Source: Collodictyon triciliatum
Lineage: Eukaryota > CRuMs
Assembly: GCA_043381765.1 (NCBI GenBank)
Contig: JBHJMP010001081.1
Span: forward strand, 1-24,516
Length of the DNA: 24,516 bases
Reading direction: 5' to 3'
Both the position numbers and the translations under genes were made by a program. The notes under the pieces are model-generated. The model was not told the DNA's origin, made no database searches, and worked only from the letters and a program-made list of their open reading frames with translations. Shown here one piece after another: positions 16,309 through 24,516 of this stretch; position 1 is the stretch's first letter, and each line of letters begins with the position of its first letter.

Positions 16309-19300
16309 TCATAACTCGGATATTTCCATATAACTCGTCTTATAAAAGTCATCTCATAGGATTCCCTGACTATGGCCCATTTTCCTCTTTTGTTCATATA
16401 CGTGGTTCTATTCCTCTCTTTTGGACTCAAGATTCCTCGATTATGGCCCCAAAACCCAAAATTGAACGTAACATTTCATTCTAAGAGAACGAGCATACAA
16501 AAATAATTACTATTATTTTTTAGATATGATGCAGTAGTTTTTTTTGATTGTGAACGGAAGACTATGGACTCTTGATTAAATATCAAACAACAACAAAAAG
16601 TGCAACGAATAGATCCGTTCTACGTCGCCACCAAACTACATTTTGATCTCATGAAGAAAAGGTATGACTCACCTATCACGATTCTGAATCTTGTAAAGAG
16701 CCACGAGAAATCTCCCAGAGAGTCGAAGTTACGGGTTCAATTTTTGGAAGCAGTCGAAACAATAAACAATAACCTCGCACCTGAAGAGAAGTTACAATAT
16801 CTTGCGTGGGATATCCACAAAGCATCGAAAGGGTAAGATGTGGCATTTATTTTTACTCTTTTTTTTCAAAATAGTAATCATGCTAACTTATGACTTAATA
16901 AATTCAGAAAAATTGATAACATCATGGATGCACGTGATTTACCTTGGACTTTGGAGCTATCTGACAAGAAGGAGTATTTAAAAAATGCTATCACGCTTTT
17001 TATTTTCTTTATCATTTAATGTGTTTATTCGTATGGTTCAATTCATATCTTTCGTAAAATCACATTTAGCGCCATTCAAACGCTGTATGAGATAGCTGAA
17101 AACATTCTCAATGTCGTGGGATTTTTTCACTCTGGTGAACAACCTACTTGCAGCTCCAAGTAACCCATTGAGTTTCCATAATTAGGGAAAATTATAAAGA
17201 AATAAAATTTTATAAAACAATATGTACTTATTTAGCAATCGAACCTGCGCCCACCTTTTTAATATGTATATCTCGAAGACTTAAAGAAAACTTTGGAGGC
17301 GGTATTTCCTATTAAAATGATTAAACACAGGCATTCGTTATGCAAGGGTGGGATTCCGTATCGCGATGGATTCCCCGGGAGAGAACAAAAAGGTGTGGCG
17401 AGAATTAACTGCATTGATAGTCTGGACCGCACCAATGTTTCAATGACGTGTATTGGTCAGTGCGCCCTGGCTTATCAGGCATGAATCCACCACATATCAA
17501 TATGCCATAGAGATAAATAATTTTATAGAAGGATATTAATATCATCAAGGATTTGCTCATGAGATTTGTATCGATCATTTCAAAATAAACTACAGTTACA
17601 AGCTTTTGGAATTATTGATAAGCCTGTCCTCGACATCGATTCTGACATAGTGAACGTGTTAATGGATTTGTATGGAATCCAAGGTGACTGTATTGCATTG
17701 CAGTATGGGGGCTCTGAGGTTTTGTTTTTATCTTTGAAGTGACCATTTCAGATAGGGAATATTATAGACTAATTACACATTTTTTTATTGTTATTAATTT
17801 AATTTTTGTTCTTTTCTACAAAATCTTTTCTTCTAAAACCCTCCAAGGCACTCCATGCTGTGGATACATATCGAAACGATCTATCTTGGAGTTTTGACCC
17901 CAAAGACTTTCTCACTACCATTCGTCGCTACTACAGGTACCGGCTTTAAAAAGAACTTATTGGTTTTCCAAAAGGATTCTAAAAAGTACCTTGAACCCTA
18001 GTCCTAATCGATTTTGATGGTTTCAGTAATAACTTCACCGATGCGGAGCGTCAGCAGTCAATCAACTTGTTTTTGGGGGCCTTCATCCCAAAATCTATTA
18101 CGCCTCACATATGGGAATTGGAAACAGATCGAGACCTTCACAATCCTTCTCCAGATTCTCCGTATCTTTTAAAAAGGTTTTATACGCACTATCACAAATC
18201 TTTAAAAGAAAAAGGGCATAATGTATGAATATAAGAGATCAGTGGGGAAAATATTCAAGCTTGGTGGATATAATGTATCGAACTTGAACTATAACTCACT
18301 TGTTTCGATATGTAGTCCTGAGGATAGAGAAAGAACATACTCCAAAAGGAATACTCTCAGGAGGTCAATTTTGCCATCCAGTGCCCCGAAAGACAAAGTA
18401 ATAATTTTAGTACGAGTATTTTAGTTTACTGCCTGTCTCTTCATCTCCAATCATACTTTGTGTTGCAATAGTCTCTGATTTTTTTTTCCTGTATGAAGAA
18501 AAATAATGAAGATGTGCGTGTTTTAGGAGTACTATGAAGAGTTTTACAACCCCACAAAATGCACAAATATTGAAAAGCACATGACGTTTGGGTATTGCAG
18601 CCCCAAGCCTATCAATGGTTTGTTTGACGAAAATCTGAGGAGAAAGCAGATTCAGTCTGAACATCACGAAGAAGGTCCTTGTCAACAGAACGGGTGAAGT
18701 CTTTAAGAATCACCTCCATTTCAGCTAATCCGCACAATAGATATAACCCGTCCAAAATTCACCTTTTATTTTGTCTCAATCTTCTCTCAATTCTGCACTA
18801 CCGTTTACTGCTTAACTAGCTATGGAGGAAGATTCCGTGATTTTCGCTCACTGATGCAATGGAGATTGAAAGCTGAAACAGCCCCCGTTCCAGTCCAGCC
18901 TGCGCCGCAATCTCCGGCCGTCGAAAATGATACTAAGTTCTCCACCATTCACCGCTCGGCATATCGGGAATATGGAATCAAACTCTATGAGAGAAAGGAA
19001 GATGAAGAAAAGTATAAAAGGTACGATTATTATATTATTTATTTTATTTTTGCAAGCTCCTTTTCTGCGTTAATACCTATTTTCCACACTTTGATTTGTG
19101 TGCATAAGCATCTAGAATGATGATGATTGGCATTAATGCACAGACTTGCTATCATGAACATATTATAGAATTCTTGTTTCTTTTTTCTTTTTTTAGAATA
19201 GTTGGGACCAAAATCAACATGATTTATTTTGAAGTTTGGTTTGATGAATATATATTATTTGTACGGAGCAATCCACTTGTTTGCATTGATATTGTTTCCC

Positions 19301-19662
19301 TCTATCTCTGCCACCCATTCTGTTTTAGGTACTGCAAGTTTGAGCACGCGACAGCATCGAGCCCTCTGAACCCTCACAAGTCGGTTGCCCATCACCACTT
19401 AATGGAGCTCGTCCACCCGTCGGTGAAAAGAGGTGAAGACAGCAACTACGATGTATACGAAAATTACTTGAATCTGGCTAATCCAAGGAAGTGGTTGAGC
19501 GAGGACTCTGACAGACAGTCCTTTTACGAGGACTATGTCCAACGCACAACATCCGAGGCCTTTGATGAGCCCACAACACGGTGGTGGAAGACCCACATGG
19601 ATGAAAGCCAAGAAAAGCCGCTCCTTAATCCTGATTTCGGTCTTGAATCCGGGTGGATATAG
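14443..19662 (+). CDS. FIG4: FIG4-type SAC-domain polyphosphoinositide phosphatase (20 exons, 878 aa)
   Basis: Exons: 14443-14526, 14726-14872, 14971-15034, 15146-15218, 15368-15463, 15552-15645, 15744-15884, 16074-16221, 16360-16467, 16601-16832, 16908-16973, 17070-17159, 17331-17478, 17596-17718, 17848-17936, 18027-18176, 18316-18397, 18527-18693, 18820-19020, 19329-19662; total 2,637 nt ending TAG. FIG4 removes the 5-phosphate of PI(3,5)P2 on endolysosomal membranes and scaffolds the PIKfyve/Fab1-VAC14 complex. Seen: LQKYNLYETTQ and RFYVVG at the start, LIARRSRYFAGTRFLKRG, VETEQIV, GSIPLFWTQD, and the catalytic CX5R motif RINCIDSLDRTN with Cys475 and Arg481, then LQYGGSE, INLFLGAF, WELETD. 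A FIG4-like C-terminal region (SAYREYGIKL) and full family length (yeast 879, human 907 aa) favour FIG4 over SAC1, which has a C-terminal membrane anchor absent here. Intron 13 is GC-AG. Confidence 0.92.
16222..16307 (+). repeat. (TAA)n microsatellite starting at the FIG4 intron 8 donor
   Basis: About 28 TAA units begin at the second base of intron 8 (16222-16359), so the donor G|GTAATAATAATAA is itself part of the repeat. Exon 8 ends at 16221 (phase 1) and exon 9 resumes at 16360 with GFPDYGPF. Read through as coding it would give a long poly-Asn run, which the phase-consistent splice removes. Confidence 0.9.
17479..17595 (+). other. GC-AG intron 13 of FIG4
   Basis: Exon 13 ends CALAYQ (CAG at 17476-17478) and is followed by GCATGA, not GT. 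Exon 14 begins LQAFGIIDKP at 17596 after TACAG. The joined protein follows the FIG4 family exactly across this point. No GT donor exists that keeps CALAYQ, because the frame meets TGA at once. Confidence 0.75.
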
Positions 19663-21298
19663 CCCGACTCCACCTGCTCGCCGCTGAGCCCCAAATAAAC
19701 CGCCACGTCCGCACAAAGGCTGCCAAAGAGCCAGAGGCGCTGTTCCCTACGCTCGCTATAGTCAAATGCGGAATTTATAATTATATTCTATAATTTCCCA
19801 TATTATATTTTCTAGGTTATTTAAAAACATTGCATTTTAATAAAATATAATAATAGCGCTCATATCAATGACTGACCTTAGTGAATCCTGTTTTTGAACT
19901 TTTGTATTTTTGAATGTTGCAACACAGACCACAACTAACGAATACATTATCCATATGTGGATCTAGAATGGTGTCAAAGGAGTATAAAGTATTGTTCTTG
20001 TTGCTTTCGCCTATTACCACACTAGACAAATGCAAAATTGAGCAACTGACCCATGGAGGACTGACCCAAGGAAACACTGAGACCTCAACTACAGGACAGC
20101 ACGGCAGACTCTTGCGCGATGGCAAGGTTTTTAATTACCACCAGACTATCTTATCCTACATGTCGTAACCAACCCCAGTCGGGCTGCTGCTGTGTTGGCT
20201 GATGACACACAACCCCTCTGAGTGAATCTCATTGATGAACATACGAATTCCTCGTTACTGACAACACGAAGACAACAACTTGCCCAAACCTTTTCGAATC
20301 TCTTCCTCACTATTATCGAAGTGACCCAAACCTCACTGAATTGCCTCTATTTTGCAATTGCAGCAGTTGACGTTGCTTGGAGTGGCCCTCCCATCCCAAG
20401 AGTGTCCATCTGCGTCGCAGGCAGCATGCGAGGTTTGTCTCAACCTATACAGCCTTGACTTCTTGAAACTTGGCAAGCTGTCTGGAACGATGATTAACAC
20501 CCGATTTGTCTGTAACCTTTCGTGAGGACAACACATGCATCACCAACTGACCTCACACTTGCACAACACTCCTGTGCACGACAACTTAATATTACGACAG
20601 CCGAACTGTCATCCTAACATGAACTCACTGCAGGCTGATCAACCCCAGGCGCGACACTGCCATCATTGTACTAGTAAATAAACCTGAACACAACTGATAT
20701 CTTGGTCTTGGCTGAGGTGTGATTAGCGCGGCACCTACAGGATAAGTAGCGTCATTCCACTTGCGCAGAAGGCGAAGCGAGTTCCTACGCCGATCACCCC
20801 GTGCGCGTAAGCCACAGCTCACCAACCGCGCAAGGCAGGGCTTGGCTTGTTAATGTCCTCTGAAAGTCACCTCGCCACGAAGGAATAAGTTGGCCTATGA
20901 ACGCCGGCCTTTCGCAGGAATCCTGAAACACTTCTGGTTGAAAGTGGCGCTCCTGCCTCGTTCCTAGGAATGAACCTTCTGTGATACACAAGCGAACATC
21001 CACGAGCTGTCATATTCTACTGCTCCTGAACTATTCCCAGCATGTGGCGACTCCTATATTAGAGGAGGAGCAACAATACACCAGGATCAGCTCTCACCTT
21101 CTGTGAGCCGAGGGCCCGCTGGGCAAAGAAAATGGGGCTGAGTCTCGGCTTGTTTCTACCTCTGCGTATCACCTCTTGAAGCACCCTGTAATTTGCGCTC
21201 GTGAACTGGGATTCGTTCTACGGGGGAGTGGCATTGTCATTGTTTGGCAGTCTTTCTCATATTCTCTGTCATCTTTGAAACTAGGTAGAGACTCTGAG
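19663..21298. other. unassigned intergenic region, GC-richer in its right part
   Basis: No gene was recognised in these 1.6 kb. The first 250 bp are AT-rich 3' flank of FIG4. From about 20160 to 21300 the sequence is visibly richer in G and C than the surrounding introns, yet stops occur in every frame and the short open frames on both strands carry no family motifs or consistent splice structure. It could hold the promoter and 5' UTR of the downstream gene, a noncoding RNA, or a decayed mobile element; none is supported. Confidence 0.4.
19694..19699 (+). promoter_or_regulatory. polyadenylation signal AATAAA of FIG4
   Basis: A canonical AATAAA lies 32 bases after the FIG4 stop codon (19660-19662). 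Another AATAAA occurs at about 19840. Which is used cannot be told from sequence. Confidence 0.5.
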
Positions 21299-22493
21299 AT
21301 GTCCTCGATTCAAGTACTGGTTAGAAGGTAACGCAGCTGATTCCATTACAAGCGTGTCTGTCCCAGCAAAAACAAAGAAGTCAAAAAAAAAAAAAACCAA
21401 ACAGAGGGGTCTTTTTTTTCTCTGGAAAGAGCTGAATGTCTAAACCTACCCACCCGCCTGCTTAGGAATGGTTCGAACGAGACTGCCAAAGTCTGCAAAG
21501 TTCCTCCCACGTTTGCTGAGCTTCTCGCGCGCGCTGGTACCAAAGTGCAAGTAGAAAGCCCCAAGTAAGATTTCTTTTCCTTTATTCGATTCTAAGTGCA
21601 GCAAGGTTAAAGCTCAAAGTAAGATAATAAAAAAGCAACTAAAAGAGATCAACAAAGGGGTTGAAAAAAAAAAGCTCATAAAATAATGAAAGCATGGCAA
21701 TAATATTTATAAGACGACAAAACCATTAACTCGGACCATGGAGTCCTATGCGGAATTTGTAATGAATGTATTCACATTTTTCTGTTTAGTCTAAAAGTTT
21801 TGTATTTGTTGTATTTGTCATCCTATTCGCCCAATTCACACGGCAAGCTTTTATTTCATATGTGACCAAGACGTATATTTACGGCATCTGGAGCTGAAGT
21901 AGATGACGTAGATGACCTCATTCAAGGCGACGAAGTATATATATCTGCAGGAGAGCCCTTCATCCACCCAAACGGTACTACTTTTTATAATAATCAGTCA
22001 GAAAAGAAAAGAAAAGAATTCCAATCAAGACCGGGCCAGTCATTTTCCATATTCATTTCTCAGCCGTGACCTATCAACAGATTGCTTTTCTTTGAATCGC
22101 GATTGATCATTAACCAAACCATAAATCAATGTCACCCGGTCTTTTGCATATCCCGATAAAAGCGACTACACCAGCTTCACAGCCAAGCACGTCTGTGGAA
22201 AAAACATCGTCATTACCCAGAACTGAACAGAAAGCCACGGGAGGCTCCATCATCGCCACTCCAGTCCAAAGTCCGTCCAAAACGGCTTCTCCAGCACCTC
22301 AAAAAGAAGAGCAGAAAATCACTCCTAAGGATGAACCCAAGAAGGACACCAAAGAAGAGAAGTCTACAAAAAAGAATAAAAATGGCGATGGCAAGGGAAA
22401 GGCGAGCGTCGCAACTGGGGAAGAGTTCCAAAAATGGAGCGAATCGAAAAGATTCACAAAGTATGATTATTGCAACTGATAATTTTTTTGCTC

Positions 22494-22558
<65 letters not shown>

Positions 22559-22597
22559 CATCATCATTATCACCACCACCACCACCACCATCATCAC

Positions 22598-22654
<57 letters not shown>

Positions 22655-23119
22655 ACAAAACAGCCCTAGCTGTTGGTGCTGATACCAGCGATCTTTGTTT
22701 GATAATGATATTTAATACATATCCTATAATGAATGAACATACAGTAAGCATGATTTGTCACATTGGCATTCTAATATGCAAATTTATTTGATTATCACTA
22801 TAGTTGGAGAGCCAAAATGAAGCAAATCAGCTCGCACATATCTATGCAATATGTCAAAACAACTGATAGTCGACAGGTATTCTTGATACTGTTGCATTCG
22901 GTCCCTGCAGGCTTCGACATTAATTTACTGCAAACCCTATATATATGAGTCAACAGAGGATACCATATAATAAACGAGTCATTTGTTAACTATACATAAT
23001 AGGGTCTCCTTAATTTTGCATGCTCGTCTGTTGTATCTGCCCCGAGTTTCTACAAAGCAGAAGACGAAGGTATTTTCTGGAACTTTCAAGCGTGTATATT
23101 CTGAACTTTATTTCCTCTC

Positions 23120-23161
<42 letters not shown>

Positions 23162-24277
23162 ACACTTCAGATAATTAAATATCCCATCATCGCAAATGAA
23201 TATGTACTATGAGATTTACATTTTGCAAATATATAATTAATCGCATGTAAAATATACTAGGTCGAGTTTCTATGATGAAGCTTGCTATCAAAATCGCTCG
23301 TGAAGATCCAGAGTATTTATTCAAACTGGTTCGTAATGTCTGACAGATACTCTACTTTGTATTATTCTTTCTTTTTCTTCGCTTTATTGATGATAAGAAG
23401 TTCCAAAAATCATAAAATTCAAAGTAACTTTGTGAGTGTAGTGATGTTAATATTTTTATATTACAAGGCCCTGTACACAAGAACAAAGCTATTTATTCGC
23501 TCCACCTCAAACTTTATTCTATCACTGGCCGCTCATCTTGGACCTTGTCATCCATTCATGAAGAAATATTTCGAACACATCATCAAGGCGAGCTGCCATC
23601 TGTCATGGATGTTTACTATGCATAAATCATGACGTTGACTACCTTATACTTGGGCACTTTATTTGCTATTTATTTTCTTAAAATTCAACTTTGATACATT
23701 AGACTCCCGGGGATCTATTAGAGTTTGTCAATCTTTATCGAACGACGCCAAACAGAATTTTATCTGTGAGATCTCTCCCACAAAGCACCCGCCGTGTTGT
23801 TTGTAATGTTTAAAATTATTGATGCACAATTTTATCATACTCGAGATGAATCCATCGAAAGCAGAATATTTAGGACCTGGCTAGTCCCAAGAGCTCAATA
23901 CCTACTTTATTTTTGTAATTTTGGTCTTATTTCTATAGTGTTTCATTCTAGTTCAGTTGCAATCGTAACCAATGACGGCTTTTACTCTTGTAGGCGACAA
24001 ATTCAAACAGTTCGATACATATCAGCTCGGGAAATACTGTTCTGAATCCGATAGAAAGGCCTTGAATATGAAAAAAAAACCGGTAAAATTCAAAATCTAT
24101 GCTTACCATCCCACCTTAAAATCAGCAAACTGCTGCAATGTATTCGCGTACGCCCAGGGAGACCGCTAGCTGTATGATTCTATTTGATTTTAGATTTTAA
24201 CTATTACAACCAAATCAACTAATAATATCAGGCACTTTTAATGGGTCAACTCGCTGAAGCTGTGGACTATGTCAGAG
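21299..24277 (+). CDS. doublecortin-like plus TROVE-domain protein, 3' end outside window (11 exons seen)
   Basis: Exons: 21299-21327, 21466-21564, 21871-21974, 22163-22460, 22804-22876, 23003-23069, 23261-23328, 23468-23587, 23703-23802, 23994-24139, 24232-24277 (about 383 codons; the gene continues). Residues 1-77 resemble a doublecortin fold: an opening strand with VLVRRNG, then VPPTFAELL, KRIFTASGAEVDDVDDLI and GDEVYISAGEPF. Residues 78-175 are a Pro/Lys/Thr/Ser-rich linker. From about 178 onward the protein reads as a TROVE domain: KLAIKIAREDPEYLFKL, ALYTRTKLFIRSTSNFIL, GPCHPFMKKYFEHIIK, TPGDLLEFVNLY, DKFKQFDTYQLGKY. Known TROVE proteins (TEP1, Ro60) bind RNA: telomerase or vault RNA, or Y RNA. 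Doublecortin domains bind microtubules. Intron 8 (23588-23702) is GC-AG. Exon 6 is placed because only it joins phase 0 to phase 1. The end of exon 10 (24082 is an alternative) and exon 11 are tentative. Confidence 0.75.
22494..22654 (+). repeat. compound microsatellite (TTA)n-(CAT/CAC)n in intron 4 of the TROVE gene
   Basis: About 20 TTA units run directly into a CAT/CAC trinucleotide array of about 32 units, all within intron 4 (22461-22803). The two halves appear to have arisen in sequence at one site. Open frames here (poly-Tyr, poly-His, poly-Asp) are artefacts. Confidence 0.95.
23121..23158 (+). repeat. poly(A) tract of 38 bases in intron 6 of the TROVE gene
   Basis: An uninterrupted run of 38 A lies in intron 6 (23070-23260). 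It could be the tail of an old retroposed insertion, but no target duplication or element body was recognised around it. Confidence 0.9.
23588..23702 (+). other. GC-AG intron 8 of the TROVE gene
   Basis: Exon 8 ends EHIIK (AAG at 23585-23587) followed by GCGAGC; exon 9 starts TPGDLLEFVNLY at 23703 after ACATTAG. The joined reading continues the TROVE domain with no gap. The only nearby GT (CT|GTCATG) gives the wrong phase and a stop. Confidence 0.65.
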
Positions 24278-24516
24278 GTATTCCTTCTCTTTAATATTTT
24301 TACTCTCCCTTTTTTATCCGTGTTAAAACAAACAAACAAACAAACAAACAAACAAACAAACAAACAAACAAACAAACAAACAAACAAACAAACAAACAAA
24401 CAAACAAACAAACAAACAAACAAACACCTGGAACACACTTCAGCTACATACAAATAGAAGCTTTTTACACAATCCTCGTTTGGTATTGTATGTTATAACA
24501 AAAGATATCTAGATGA
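24278..24516 (+). other. last intron in window with (AAAC)n repeat
   Basis: After the tentative exon 11 (ending 24277, donor GTATTC) the sequence runs through an (AAAC)n array to the window edge. A further exon could start after TTCAG (about 24443) or ATAG (about 24457), but neither reading is long enough to judge. Confidence 0.4.
24328..24425 (+). repeat. (AAAC)n microsatellite
   Basis: About 24 near-perfect tetranucleotide units lie in the final intron of the TROVE gene. The minus-strand reading CLFV is an artefact frame. Confidence 0.96.

Noticed and set aside
15939-16484. A single 181-aa FIG4 reading with a poly-Asn insert
   Set aside because: Splicing at 16221/16360 is phase-consistent and restores the conserved SAC sequence; the Asn run is intronic repeat.
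19399-19716. Minus-strand 105-aa open frame antisense to the last FIG4 exon
   Set aside because: Shadow of the coding exon; no start context, splice structure or family similarity.
20193-20740. Possible solo LTR beginning TGTTGG and ending CTACA, with an AATAAA inside
   Set aside because: No target-site duplication, second LTR copy or primer-binding site could be found.
23263-23320. Alternative frame reading SSFYDEACYQNRS over the same bases as the TROVE start
   Set aside because: It looks vaguely TROVE-like but hits TGA; the KLAIKIARED frame continues in phase with both neighbouring exons.

Overview
This is a nuclear eukaryotic window. It has no bacterial-style operons. It carries four protein-coding genes, three of them broken by many short spliceosomal introns (typically 75-350 bp, GT-AG with two GC-AG exceptions), and it is dotted with long simple-sequence repeats. 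The introns and intergenic DNA are AT-rich. The organism is an intron-rich unicellular eukaryote that I cannot place with certainty. The short introns, abundant microsatellites and gene repertoire would suit a rhizarian or foraminiferan, or another SAR-type protist, but this is a guess.

Layout: (1) 181-9321, minus strand: a giant gene (5 exons, about 2,876 aa) for a NO VEIN/sacsin-like GHKL-ATPase with a C-terminal DUF3883 domain and, between them, a 16-copy hexapeptide minisatellite. (2) 9322-10112: the divergent promoter region. (3) 10113-13853, plus strand: a secreted neutral/alkaline-ceramidase-like protein (15 exons, 639 aa), including a 9-nt microexon that supplies a probable zinc-ligand motif. 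(4) 14443-19662, plus strand: a FIG4-type SAC-domain phosphoinositide 5-phosphatase (20 exons, 878 aa). (5) 19663-21298: a gene-free stretch that looks more GC-rich than its surroundings. (6) 21299 to beyond the right edge, plus strand: a gene joining an N-terminal doublecortin-like domain to a TROVE (TEP1/Ro-type RNA-binding) domain, with at least 11 exons in the window.

I built the exon models by hand, requiring intron phases to agree across every junction and conserved family motifs to read through. For the three complete genes all exons sum to a multiple of three and end on one stop codon. The genes are functionally unrelated as far as can be seen, as expected for eukaryotic neighbours. 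The most notable points are the doublecortin-TROVE fusion, the 9-nt microexon carrying the His-Pro-Glu zinc-ligand triplet, the contrast between the intron-poor ATPase gene (all introns phase 0) and its intron-dense neighbours, two GC-AG introns, and a microsatellite that starts at a splice donor.
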